This document shows, piece after piece, positions 1-6,645 of a stretch of DNA of 7,987 bases. The stretch comes from an uncultured Lachnospiraceae bacterium (GTDB taxonomy: Bacteria; Bacillota; Clostridia; Lachnospirales; Lachnospiraceae): NCBI GenBank assembly GCA_905236585.1, contig CAJOQZ010000031.1:1-7987 (forward strand). The letters run 5' to 3'. A program made the position numbers and the translations under genes. The notes beneath the pieces were generated by a model that was given only the letters and a program-made list of their open reading frames with translations, did not search any database and was not told where the DNA came from. Every line of letters begins with the position of its first letter. Within the stretch, counting starts at the first letter, position 1.

Positions 1-17
1 GTCCTTTTTCCTTTCCA

Positions 18-1178
18 TTATTTATTCGCTATCAGCCATTCCTTTACGGCGTTAAAGTCCGCATCATTCGCCGGAGTGCGTCTGGTGCGCAAAGACACGA
101 GCGTGTCGCAGATCTCGCAGTCCTTTAATTTTTCAATGTGCGCACGCATCAACTTCCCTGCCGCCGGCGCCCACGAACCGTTCTCGATCAGGGCGAATTT
201 CCGCTTCTGGAAATTCTTGATCTCCAAGTGGTAAAGCAGATCCTCCATCGGTGGGAAAAGCGCCGCGTCATAGGTTGCCGCCGCAAGGACGATCCGGTCG
301 TACATAAAGCATTTTTCTACGGCTTCGGACACGTCCTCTTTTGTCAGGTCGAGCGTCTCTACGTTCTCTCCCGCCGCCCGCAGTTCCTCGGCAAATTCCT
401 CCGCCGCAAGCCCGGTGTGTCCGTGCGGGCACGCATACGCTATGAAGATTCCCTGCTCTTCCGGTTCATATTTGCTCCATTTATCGTACTTTTCCAGATA
501 GTAGCCCAAGTCCTCCGAAAGCACCGGTCCGTGCAGCGGGCAGATCCTGGCGATATCCAAATTTGCCGCTTTTTTCAGAAGCGTCTGCACCGACGAACCG
601 TACTTGCCGACAATGTTGAAATAATAATGCGTCACCTCGTCAATCCACGGCACGTTGTTTTTTAAGGCGCCGAATGTTCCGAATCCGTCTGCGGAGAACA
701 GAACCTTCTCCGACGACTCATAGGTTACCATTACCTCGGGCCAATGCACCATCGGCGCCATAACGAATGTCAGCGTATGACTGCCGAGTTCCAAGGTGTC
801 TCCCTCCTTGACGCCGACAAATCGACCGCTTACATCCGTATCGAAAAACTGCGGCAGCATCTGTCCCGTTTTAACCGACCCGACAATCTGCATTTCGGGA
901 TACATTTTCGCAAGCGTCTCAATGTTGCCGGAATGATCCGGCTCCAAGTGCGACACAACCAAGTAGGAAGGCTTCTTGTCCCCAAGCGCTTCTTTTAGAT
1001 TGGCAAGCCAGTCGTCCGTTTTCCGCGCATCCGCCGTGTCCATGATCGTGATTTTCTCATCCATGATCACATAGGAATTATAAGAGATTCCCTCTTCGAT
1101 CGGGTACTGGTTCTCGAATAATTCCGTATCCGTATCATCCACGCCGATATACAAAATGCTGTCAGTTACGTTGTTCAT
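18..1178 (-). CDS. fprA: Class A flavodiiron protein (FprA-type O2/NO reductase)
   Basis: Probable cytoplasmic flavodiiron protein that reduces O2 to water and/or NO to N2O, protecting an anaerobe from oxidative or nitrosative stress. Seen: an N-terminal metallo-beta-lactamase-fold domain (about residues 1-240) with the full di-iron ligand set, H77-x-E79-x-D81-H82, H145, D164 and H216. A flavodoxin-like FMN domain follows (about 243-386), with a glycine-containing phosphate loop near residues 248-257. The 386-aa length fits the two-domain class; no rubredoxin or flavin reductase extension is present, so electrons must come from separate partners (family knowledge: usually rubredoxin). The start has an AAGGAGG ribosome binding site (1186-1192) 7 nt upstream. 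The gene lies 28 bp after the REC-GGDEF-EAL gene on the same strand and is probably cotranscribed. The O2 versus NO preference cannot be read from the sequence. Confidence 0.93.
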   Translation of the reverse strand: MNNVTDSILYIGVDDTDTELFENQYPIEEGISYNSYVIMDEKITIMDTADARKTDDWLANLKEALGDKKPSYLVVSHLEPDHSGNIETLAKMYPEMQIVGSVKTGQMLPQFFDTDVSGRFVGVKEGDTLELGSHTLTFVMAPMVHWPEVMVTYESSEKVLFSADGFGTFGALKNNVPWIDEVTHYYFNIVGKYGSSVQTLLKKAANLDIARICPLHGPVLSEDLGYYLEKYDKWSKYEPEEQGIFIAYACPHGHTGLAAEEFAEELRAAGENVETLDLTKEDVSEAVEKCFMYDRIVLAAATYDAALFPPMEDLLYHLEIKNFQKRKFALIENGSWAPAAGKLMRAHIEKLKDCEICDTLVSLRTRRTPANDADFNAVKEWLIANK

Positions 1179-1206
1179 TGGTCATCCTCCTTATATTTAG
1201 TAACTA

Positions 1207-3390
1207 TTAACTATTATATATTTCCTTGATATGGCTTCCTTTTCGTATGAACGCGTTATGAATATCCGTCACGTCCACCGTCGCAAGCAGCGCGATCGTC
1301 GCCGTCCCATCCTCAATGCGTAACGGACGGATCGCCAGTTCAACATCTCTGCCGTCCTCGTCGCAGTACAAAATCCGCTGGTAGTCATGGAGCGAATGAA
1401 AACCGTGCATCACATACTGCCGGGATATTACCGGAAGGACGTCGTCTATGTCTTCTTTTGACACGATTTCCCTGAAAATCGCCGGAAGCTGCTCGCCCCA
1501 TGAGATTGCGCTGTTATTCGTCAGTTCCCGTACCTTGTCGCTCATCCGAAGCGGCAGGGCGTAATCGTTGTTCGCGTCGAGCAGGAAAACTTCCTCATAC
1601 GCATCGATCATGGCGTCCTGCAGTTCCTTGTGCGTCACCGATACGTCCAGCGCGTCGCCCGCTCCCACATCGAATTTCGTAAAATTCGCGTTCGGCTCCA
1701 ATATTCCTACCTCGGAGATCAATTTCTCAAACTCCTCCACCGGCATCGGCTGGTAGAAATAATAGCCCTGCGCGTAATCGCAGTTGAGTTTTTTAAGGAA
1801 ATCCAGCTGCGCCTTCGTCTCTACGCCCTCGACGACGACCGGCAGGTGCAGAAGTTTTGCCATATTGACTACGGACTCTAAGATGTCGAGTCCTCTGCGG
1901 TCGCCTTCCTCAATATCCAAAAACATCATATCGATCTTTAAGACGTCGATGTTCACATTCGTCAGCATGTTCAGCGACGAATAGCCGCTGCCGAAATCGT
2001 CCATGAAGATACGGAAACCCAAATCCTGCAGCGTATCGACCGCGTTGTTGACCGCCTTTAACTCCTCAATGTAACTGCTCTCCGTAATCTCAACTTTTAA
2101 GAGTTTCGGATCGATGTCATACGCCGTCACAAGTTCCTTGATGACGGACGGCAGGTCAAATGTGTAGATGTCAAGCCGGGATACGTTGATGGAAATCGGC
2201 ACCGGCGTATGCCCTGCGTCGATCCATGTGCGAAGCCATTTGCACACGCCGCCCCAGATATGAAAATCAAGGTCGGAAACGACGTCGTTCTTCTCCATGA
2301 CCGGAACAAACTGGTACGGCGGGATCAGTTCCCCATTATGTATCCAGCGTGCCAGCGCTTCCGCGCCGACGATCTTGCCGGTCTTGATATCGCACTGCGG
2401 CTGCAGATAAAACGTAAACTCGTCGTTCTTAAGCCCTTCCAGCGCACGCCCGAGCATATCATTCTCTTCGATTATCTCATCCATCATCGCGCGGTCGTAT
2501 TCGCACATCCGCTCCCGATAATCCCCAAGACAGTGGCTCGCAGCAATGCACGCCTTATCGTACATGTTCTCGATCGTATCGGCGTCGTCCGTTCCGATCA
2601 CATATAAGCCGACAACGGGAAGGATGCCGGTGCCGACGCGCATATTTTTCACACGGGTGACAATGCGCCGCATGATCGCCCGTTCGAGTTCTCCGTCGTG
2701 CCGCAGGATGACCGCAAAATCGTCCCCGCCGAGGTATCCGGCAAGCACGTCTTCCTTGTTGACGAACATCCTAAGCTGCTCCGCAATCTCTTTTAGCACG
2801 GCGTCGCCCCGCGTCCGTCCGTAGGTATCGTTTAAGAGTTTGAAATGTTCGATGTCGATCGCCATGACCGCGCAGGTGTCGTTGTGGAGATGGAAAAACT
2901 GCCTTGCCCGGTCAAAGAACGCCTCATTCATCGGCAGACCGGTCAGCGGGTTGATGCCATTGTCCCGATCAACCGCGTCCGTCAATTCGTCCATCAATTT
3001 GCGCAGTTTGGCATATGTCGCAATCGTAGATGCCACGCGGAACTGCACGATGGTAAAATTAAACGGCTTCGTAATATAATCGATCGCCCCGAGACGGCTC
3101 GCCTTGGTAATAAATTCGTCCGAATACTCCGCCGTGATCATGATGACAGGAATCTTGGAAATCCAGTTGCGCAGATTCATCTCGTCTAAGACTTCGAATC
3201 CGTCTTTTTTCGGCATCACGATATCAAGAAGAACAATCGCGATCTCCTGCAAATGCTCCTCCATCAATGCAATTGCTTTTTCTCCGTCCCCGGCTTCTAA
3301 TATATCATAATCCTTAGAAAGCATGTCCGAAAGCATGACCCGGTTGACTCTGGTATCATCAACGATCAGAACCGTTCTTTTATTCGGCAT
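1207..3390 (-). CDS. Response regulator with GGDEF, EAL and C-terminal PAS-like domains (cyclic-di-GMP turnover)
   Basis: Cytoplasmic signalling protein of 727 aa. Domains in order: REC receiver (about 1-125) with acidic pair D11/D12, phospho-acceptor D56, T86 and K108; GGDEF (about 145-300) with D179 and N187-D188, but signature GGDDF (221-225) instead of GGDEF/GGEEF and no RxxD inhibitory site before it (NKED at 211-214); EAL (about 315-560) with a complete phosphodiesterase set: E344-A-L-x-R, N402, E434, D464-D465, K485, E521 (EGVET) and Q541; then a region that looks PAS-like (about 590-712). Inference: a phosphorylation-controlled enzyme in which c-di-GMP hydrolysis is likely and the cyclase may be weak or serve as a GTP-sensing module. 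The start gives a typical REC N-terminus; a G-rich Shine-Dalgarno (3401-3408) lies 10 nt upstream. A promoter and an unusual leader lie upstream, and the flavodiiron gene follows. The partner kinase is not in the window. Confidence 0.95.
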   Translation of the reverse strand: MPNKRTVLIVDDTRVNRVMLSDMLSKDYDILEAGDGEKAIALMEEHLQEIAIVLLDIVMPKKDGFEVLDEMNLRNWISKIPVIMITAEYSDEFITKASRLGAIDYITKPFNFTIVQFRVASTIATYAKLRKLMDELTDAVDRDNGINPLTGLPMNEAFFDRARQFFHLHNDTCAVMAIDIEHFKLLNDTYGRTRGDAVLKEIAEQLRMFVNKEDVLAGYLGGDDFAVILRHDGELERAIMRRIVTRVKNMRVGTGILPVVGLYVIGTDDADTIENMYDKACIAASHCLGDYRERMCEYDRAMMDEIIEENDMLGRALEGLKNDEFTFYLQPQCDIKTGKIVGAEALARWIHNGELIPPYQFVPVMEKNDVVSDLDFHIWGGVCKWLRTWIDAGHTPVPISINVSRLDIYTFDLPSVIKELVTAYDIDPKLLKVEITESSYIEELKAVNNAVDTLQDLGFRIFMDDFGSGYSSLNMLTNVNIDVLKIDMMFLDIEEGDRRGLDILESVVNMAKLLHLPVVVEGVETKAQLDFLKKLNCDYAQGYYFYQPMPVEEFEKLISEVGILEPNANFTKFDVGAGDALDVSVTHKELQDAMIDAYEEVFLLDANNDYALPLRMSDKVRELTNNSAISWGEQLPAIFREIVSKEDIDDVLPVISRQYVMHGFHSLHDYQRILYCDEDGRDVELAIRPLRIEDGTATIALLATVDVTDIHNAFIRKGSHIKEIYNS

Positions 3391-3550
3391 CGCCTAAGCA
3401 CCCCCCTTTTTGCGTATTATCCCCCTTGATCCCGTCAACAGAACTTGAACCGACTTAAAAGTTCATTCAGCCGAAGAAAGCCGAACGCCCCAGTATTTTT
3501 CCAGAAAAATCCTTCGTAGCAAAATAAGCCCACTTCAAAAATTTGCCGTA
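3391..3550 (-). promoter_or_regulatory. Long 5' leader of the c-di-GMP gene, with a possible pseudoknot and a 32-codon ORF
   Basis: If the promoter at 3558-3586 is used, the transcript has a leader of roughly 160 nt before the ATG at 3390. Two 6-bp helices can form in an interleaved order in the minus-strand RNA: UCGGCU (3469-3474) with AGUCGG (3450-3455, two G-U pairs), and GAACUU (3459-3464) with AAGUUC (3441-3446). Their connecting loops are 4, 3 and 3 nt, the layout of an H-type pseudoknot. A GTG-initiated reading frame of 32 codons (3435-3533) overlaps it but has no convincing ribosome binding site. Two AAGGGGG-like stretches (3421-3427 and 3401-3408) lie nearer the gene. I do not recognise a known riboswitch; the c-di-GMP GEMM-I consensus elements were not found. 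The regulatory role is inference. Confidence 0.35.
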
Positions 3551-3557
3551 CCTGTAA

Positions 3558-3586
3558 ATTATACTATAAACTCAGGCGGCTTTCCA
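3558..3586 (-). promoter_or_regulatory. Sigma-A-type promoter for the REC-GGDEF-EAL gene
   Basis: Read on the minus strand: TGGAAA (3581-3586; 4 of 6 matches to TTGACA), a 17-nt spacer, then a perfect TATAAT (3558-3563). The predicted transcription start is near 3551. It lies in the gap after the membrane-protein gene, so the signalling gene and the flavodiiron gene can form their own transcription unit. Confidence 0.55.
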
Positions 3587-3621
3587 CATGGAAAATTAAT
3601 TCTTCACGAAAATCATTTTTG

Positions 3622-4107
3622 TCAGCGGCGCGGTGCTTCCTTGCCGTCAGCGGACAGCAGCTGCTTTAAGAAAAGGGGCATAAAGATAAATATCAGAACG
3701 AAGCCTATCGGGAAGCAGATGGCGAAAGACTTAAAAAACATCGGCGCAAATTCAATCTGCGCCATTCCGCCGCTTTGGATCATCGCCATTTTATAGGCAA
3801 GCGCCGTCATAACGAGCGTAATTATCGGCGTATAAATGATGTCGGAGATCAGAGTCGATACAATGCGGTTCGGCAGCGTTTCCGGCGCTAATTGGCATTT
3901 TTTGCAGATACCCGCAGACACTTTTCCCACCGGAACAAGAAAGCCGATAAGCAAACTTGCGATTGTGCTTACCACAAAACTGATCAAAAATCCGACCGGC
4001 GTAAAATGCCCGGACGTAAGCGTCCCGACAAGCGCCAGACAAAAACTCATCAAAATCCCCATCCGAATGCTCATTTTCCGTCCGATCGTTTTCATTTTCT
4101 CATCCAT
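3622..4107 (-). CDS. Four-helix membrane protein, DUF2798-like (two units)
   Basis: Integral membrane protein of 161 aa and unknown function. Four hydrophobic segments are visible (about residues 14-31, 38-60, 86-108 and 124-148). The basic N-terminus (K4, K6, R10, K11) and basic C-terminus (K148, R160, R161) suggest both ends face the cytoplasm. The protein reads as two similar helix hairpins, each with the pattern of DUF2798 proteins: a first helix, a polar turn, then a second helix ending in proline and basic residues (FAICFP near 128-133 in the second unit). The family match is from memory of the pattern and not from a search. The cytoplasmic linker carries a CxxC (C68, C71). The start has an AAAGGAGG Shine-Dalgarno (4114-4121) 6 nt upstream. 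It is followed by a 231-bp gap and preceded by a 151-bp gap, so it may be monocistronic. Confidence 0.85.
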   Translation of the reverse strand: MDEKMKTIGRKMSIRMGILMSFCLALVGTLTSGHFTPVGFLISFVVSTIASLLIGFLVPVGKVSAGICKKCQLAPETLPNRIVSTLISDIIYTPIITLVMTALAYKMAMIQSGGMAQIEFAPMFFKSFAICFPIGFVLIFIFMPLFLKQLLSADGKEAPRR

Positions 4108-4205
4108 AAATGTCCTCCTTTATCCGCACCGGAATCTATACCATTCACGACCTAACCGATCGTCTTTCGTCCTCGAAAAAATCGTAAAATGCAACCCAAA
4201 ATATC

Positions 4206-4237
4206 CGGCGTTACCTGCGTGCATTCGCACTGTGCCG
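4206..4237. repeat. Small nested inverted repeat between two minus-strand genes
   Basis: Outer arms CGGC (4206-4209) and GCCG (4234-4237) enclose inner arms GTGC (4219-4222) and GCAC (4227-4230) around a 4-nt ATTC loop. The internal loop is asymmetric (9 versus 3 nt). It sits just downstream of the stop of the 126-aa gene and could be a weak terminator or processing hairpin on the minus strand, but no good U-tract follows. The rest of the 4108-4258 gap shows only the ribosome binding site of the next gene. Confidence 0.3.
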
Positions 4238-4258
4238 CGTTTTGCTTATATCGCCCCG

Positions 4259-4639
4259 TCAGAACAGTTTCTGCCCCTTATATGTAATGAAAGCACGGTC
4301 AAGGATATCCGTCATGGCAAGAAATTCTCCCTCGTGGTCCGGCGTGTCGCACTGTACTTTGATGCTCTTGTTGGCTTTCTGCATGGTGTCCCGAATGTAC
4401 TGGTTGTGGTCGTCCAAGAGTTTTTTCGCAAAAGAAAAATCATTGACTTTTTCAAAACCCTGCGTGGACGGCGAGGCGTCCACATATCTTGCAAAACGGG
4501 AATAGTATTCGATGACCGCGGGATGCCCGTCGATCTCCACTAAAAAACAGTATTTGAAATCCGATTGTCTGCGCCACAGACTTTTGAAGTTTGTGACCGA
4601 CATTTCCTTGTTGTGGTAAGAATATACGAGTTTTGCCAT
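4259..4639 (-). CDS. Conserved-looking hypothetical protein, 126 aa
   Basis: I do not recognise a family. The product is a soluble, mixed-charge protein with no signal peptide or membrane segment. The N-terminal half (about 1-60) is rich in aromatic residues and predicts alternating strands (LVYSYHNKEM, FKYCFLVEIDGHPAVIEYY). The second half (about 68-95) looks helical and polar. There are two cysteines (C31, C97) and no metal motif. The start at 4639 was chosen because an AGGTGG ribosome binding site (4647-4652) lies 7 nt upstream and the protein begins with a normal MAKLVYSY. An upstream ATG at 4723 would add 28 residues across the AT-rich promoter region and lacks a ribosome binding site. 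TATCAT- and TATAAA-like -10 boxes occur upstream, but neither has a well-placed -35. Confidence 0.75.
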   Translation of the reverse strand: MAKLVYSYHNKEMSVTNFKSLWRRQSDFKYCFLVEIDGHPAVIEYYSRFARYVDASPSTQGFEKVNDFSFAKKLLDDHNQYIRDTMQKANKSIKVQCDTPDHEGEFLAMTDILDRAFITYKGQKLF

Positions 4640-4762
4640 GCGCTTTCCACCTGCCTTTTTATTATGATACCACAAATGCGGCAGGGAAAACAGATTTTTA
4701 TACTTCACATATATGGAAATCAATTTTCATCCAATTTTGCTTTGGGAACAAACAAATCTTAA

Positions 4763-4975
4763 GTGTTCGACGGCAAGAATGCCTCAGGAACTATCACGGA
4801 GAAATCGTTTGTTCTCAACATAAAAGTTGATTTCAAGTTTGACATTGATAAAATTCGTTCCTCGGGGTATGATATAATTACGCCGGTCGTGATAACAAAT
4901 TCGGAATATCTGACTGTTACAACGACAGCGGACGGAGCAATCGCGCCGGGAGATCAGCTGTTAAAGTGGGATTAA
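4763..4975 (+). pseudogene. Remnant of a beta-glucoside PTS transporter: C-terminal end of an EIIA-Glc-type domain
   Basis: The reading frame opens only after a stop at 4760-4762 and encodes about 70 residues. The last 47 or so (FKFDIDKIRSSGYD, then TPVVITNSEY, ending GDQLLKW) match the well-known end of the EIIA-Glc domain found at the C-terminus of beta-glucoside PTS permeases (pattern FDxxxIxxxGYDxxTPVxVTN, then GDxLL). The upstream portion no longer resembles the domain, and the phosphorylatable histidine, the EIIB cysteine and all membrane helices are absent, so it cannot work as a transporter. It lies 15 bp before a 6-phospho-beta-glucosidase gene, the usual downstream neighbour of bglP-type permeases. 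The only candidate start is a GTG (4763) with no ribosome binding site. I read it as what is left after deletion of an upstream permease gene. Confidence 0.7.
4845..4873 (+). promoter_or_regulatory. Sigma-A-like promoter inside the PTS remnant, upstream of the hydrolase gene
   Basis: TTGATA (4845-4850; 5 of 6) and TATGAT (4868-4873; 5 of 6) are separated by 17 nt. A further TTGACA (4839-4844) and TATAAT (4873-4878) overlap or adjoin them. The predicted start near 4880 gives a leader of about 110 nt to the hydrolase ATG. The boxes fall on codons for conserved EIIA residues (FDID and GYD), so the match may be partly coincidental. No antiterminator-type (RAT) sequence was recognised near the gene. 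Confidence 0.45.
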
Positions 4976-4990
4976 GAAGAGGATAAGATC

Positions 4991-6445
4991 ATGAGTTTTC
5001 CGAAAGGATTTTTATGGGGCGGCGCCATCGCCGCCAACCAGGCAGAGGGCGCCTGGGATGAGGACGGCAAGGGCTTTAGCGTCGAGGATGTCGTTGCCTT
5101 TAAGCCGCATGTCGATGTAAAAGATTATAAGGCAAACGTCCATACTTCTTTGGACGGCATCCGTCAGGCGATGGCTGATACCGACCCCACCTATTATGCA
5201 AAAAGAAGGGGCATCGACTTTTACCATCATTACAAAGAAGACCTTGCGCTTTTTGCGGAAATGGGGTTCAAAGTCCTGCGGATATCCATCGCGTGGGCGC
5301 GGCTGTTTCCGACGGGCGAGGAGGAGAAGCCCAATGAGAAGGGCGTTGCGTTCTATGAAAATGTATTCCGCGAGATGAAGGCTTTGGGGATTGAGCCTTT
5401 GGTGACGCTTTCCCATTATGAGATGCCACTGGAACTTGCCTTAAAATACAACGGCTGGGCAGACCGCCGCGTGATTGATCTGTTTGTACGGTTTTCGCGT
5501 GTGTGCTTCGAACGATTCGGCAAATATGTGAAGCTGTGGCTGAACTTTAATGAAATCGACAGCCTGATCCGCCATAGTTTTACGACGGCGGGCATCATTC
5601 CGGAACTCTGCGGAGAGCGCGGCGAGATTGCCTGCTGCTATCAGGCGGCGCACCATCAGTTTGTCGCGGGAGCGATGACGACGAAACTGCTTCGCGATCT
5701 TGTGCCTGACGCGAAGATGGGGCTGATGCTGACGAAACTTACCACCTACCCCAATACCTGCGCACCCGAAGATGTGGCGGCGACGCAGAAGAAGAATTTG
5801 GAAAACCTGTTCTATGCGGATGTCCAGGTCTTCGGCGAATATCCGCGGATGATCCTGCGGGATCTTGAAAAGCGCGGCATCCTGCCGGTAATGGAAGACG
5901 GCGACTTGGATCTGATCCGAAAGCATACGGTGGATTTTGTCTCGTTCAGTTATTACAATTCAACGACGGAGTCGGTAAATCCCGATGCGGAGCGGACGCC
6001 GGGCAATACGATCCTTGGCGTTAAAAACCCGTACCTGCCGAGTTCTGAGTGGGGCTGGCAGATTGATCCGGTGGGGCTTCGGATTTCCCTGATCGAACTG
6101 TATGACCGCTACCGCAAGCCGCTTTTCGTCGTGGAGAACGGCCTCGGGATGCGGGATACGGTGGAAGAAGACGGCACGATCCATGACCCCTACCGCGTTG
6201 AGTATTTCCGCGCGCATTTCAAAGAGATGGAAAAAGCCATTGATGAAGGCGTGGAGTTAATGGGCTATACGAGCTGGGCGCCGATCGACCTTGTCAGCGC
6301 AAACACGAATCAAATGAGCAAGCGCTACGGATTCATCTATGTCGATCAAGACGATCTCGGCAACGGCACGCTTGCAAGAAGCCGAAAGGACAGTTTCTAT
6401 TGGTACAAAAAGGTGATCGCAACCAACGGAGAGGATATGGACTAA
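4991..6445 (+). CDS. bglA: 6-phospho-beta-glucosidase (glycoside hydrolase family 1)
   Basis: Cytoplasmic enzyme that hydrolyses 6-phospho-beta-glucosides (for example phosphorylated cellobiose, salicin or arbutin), releasing glucose 6-phosphate after PTS uptake. The 484-aa length is typical. Seen: GH1 N-terminus FPKGFLWGGAIAANQAEGA (residues 3-21, with Q17), acid/base E188 in NE (187-188), nucleophile E382 in VENG (381-384), and the phosphate-binding S443-K444-x-Y446 in MSKRYGFIYVD, which separates phospho-GH1 enzymes from plain beta-glucosidases. The C-terminal SFYWYKKVIATNG block (468-480) is also characteristic. A GAAGAGGA Shine-Dalgarno (4976-4983) lies 7 nt before the ATG. All catalytic residues are intact although the neighbouring PTS gene is reduced to a stub, so the substrate must be imported by a permease encoded elsewhere. 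The exact substrate and the choice among bglA/ascB/bglB-type names are uncertain. Confidence 0.95.
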   Translation: MSFPKGFLWGGAIAANQAEGAWDEDGKGFSVEDVVAFKPHVDVKDYKANVHTSLDGIRQAMADTDPTYYAKRRGIDFYHHYKEDLALFAEMGFKVLRISIAWARLFPTGEEEKPNEKGVAFYENVFREMKALGIEPLVTLSHYEMPLELALKYNGWADRRVIDLFVRFSRVCFERFGKYVKLWLNFNEIDSLIRHSFTTAGIIPELCGERGEIACCYQAAHHQFVAGAMTTKLLRDLVPDAKMGLMLTKLTTYPNTCAPEDVAATQKKNLENLFYADVQVFGEYPRMILRDLEKRGILPVMEDGDLDLIRKHTVDFVSFSYYNSTTESVNPDAERTPGNTILGVKNPYLPSSEWGWQIDPVGLRISLIELYDRYRKPLFVVENGLGMRDTVEEDGTIHDPYRVEYFRAHFKEMEKAIDEGVELMGYTSWAPIDLVSANTNQMSKRYGFIYVDQDDLGNGTLARSRKDSFYWYKKVIATNGEDMD

Positions 6446-6617
6446 AATTAACGGAAGAGGAATAACAGGTTTTATTCGAAGCGCCAACAGTATGCGTTCA
6501 ATAGTCGAGCGCGTCGGCAATCAACACCGTTAGCGCGTATAAAGCAATTTTTTCAAAATCATAATTTTCTATGAAATTTTTTATAACGGAAAATACCAGA
6601 CGATTTTTTGAAAAACA

Positions 6618-6645
6618 TTGTATCGCTTCGATTTTTAAGTATACT
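6618..6645 (+). promoter_or_regulatory. Candidate promoter for the 92-aa / retropepsin-like pair
   Basis: TATACT (6640-6645; 5 of 6 to TATAAT) is preceded at a 16-nt spacing by TTGTAT (6618-6623; 4 of 6 to TTGACA). It lies in the AT-rich 262-bp gap 6446-6707, about 60 bp before the first ATG. The rest of this gap holds no clear terminator after the hydrolase gene; a minus-strand coding-like stretch (about 6498-6650) is discussed under findings. Confidence 0.4.

Noticed and set aside
1200..1216. Short direct repeat of TAACTATTA before the flavodiiron gene
   Set aside because: It is two imperfect copies at the end of the upstream coding sequence, with no sign of function.
3412..3443. Second promoter with TTGACG and GATAAT near the signalling gene start
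   Set aside because: The spacing between the boxes is only about 11-12 nt, too short for a sigma-A promoter.
3391..3557. c-di-GMP riboswitch (GEMM-I or GEMM-II) in the leader
   Set aside because: Expected conserved blocks such as the tetraloop/receptor region and the GCA-rich core could not be found, although the downstream gene would make it attractive.
4206..4237. RAT-type antiterminator target (LicT/BglG site)
   Set aside because: A GTTAC and a short hairpin with an ATTC loop recall such sites, but the conserved flanks do not match and the element lies between two minus-strand genes, not before the hydrolase.
3836..4543. A 235-codon plus-strand open frame spanning two genes
   Set aside because: It runs antisense across two minus-strand genes with good ribosome binding sites and sensible proteins. 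It has no ribosome binding site itself and its product looks like low-quality antisense translation.
4640..4723. N-terminal extension of the 126-aa gene to an ATG at 4723
   Set aside because: The extra residues come from AT-rich promoter-like DNA, and there is no ribosome binding site before 4723, whereas AGGTGG precedes the ATG at 4639.
5441..5926. A 161-codon minus-strand frame inside the hydrolase gene
   Set aside because: It is a shadow of the well-conserved GH1 coding sequence on the other strand.
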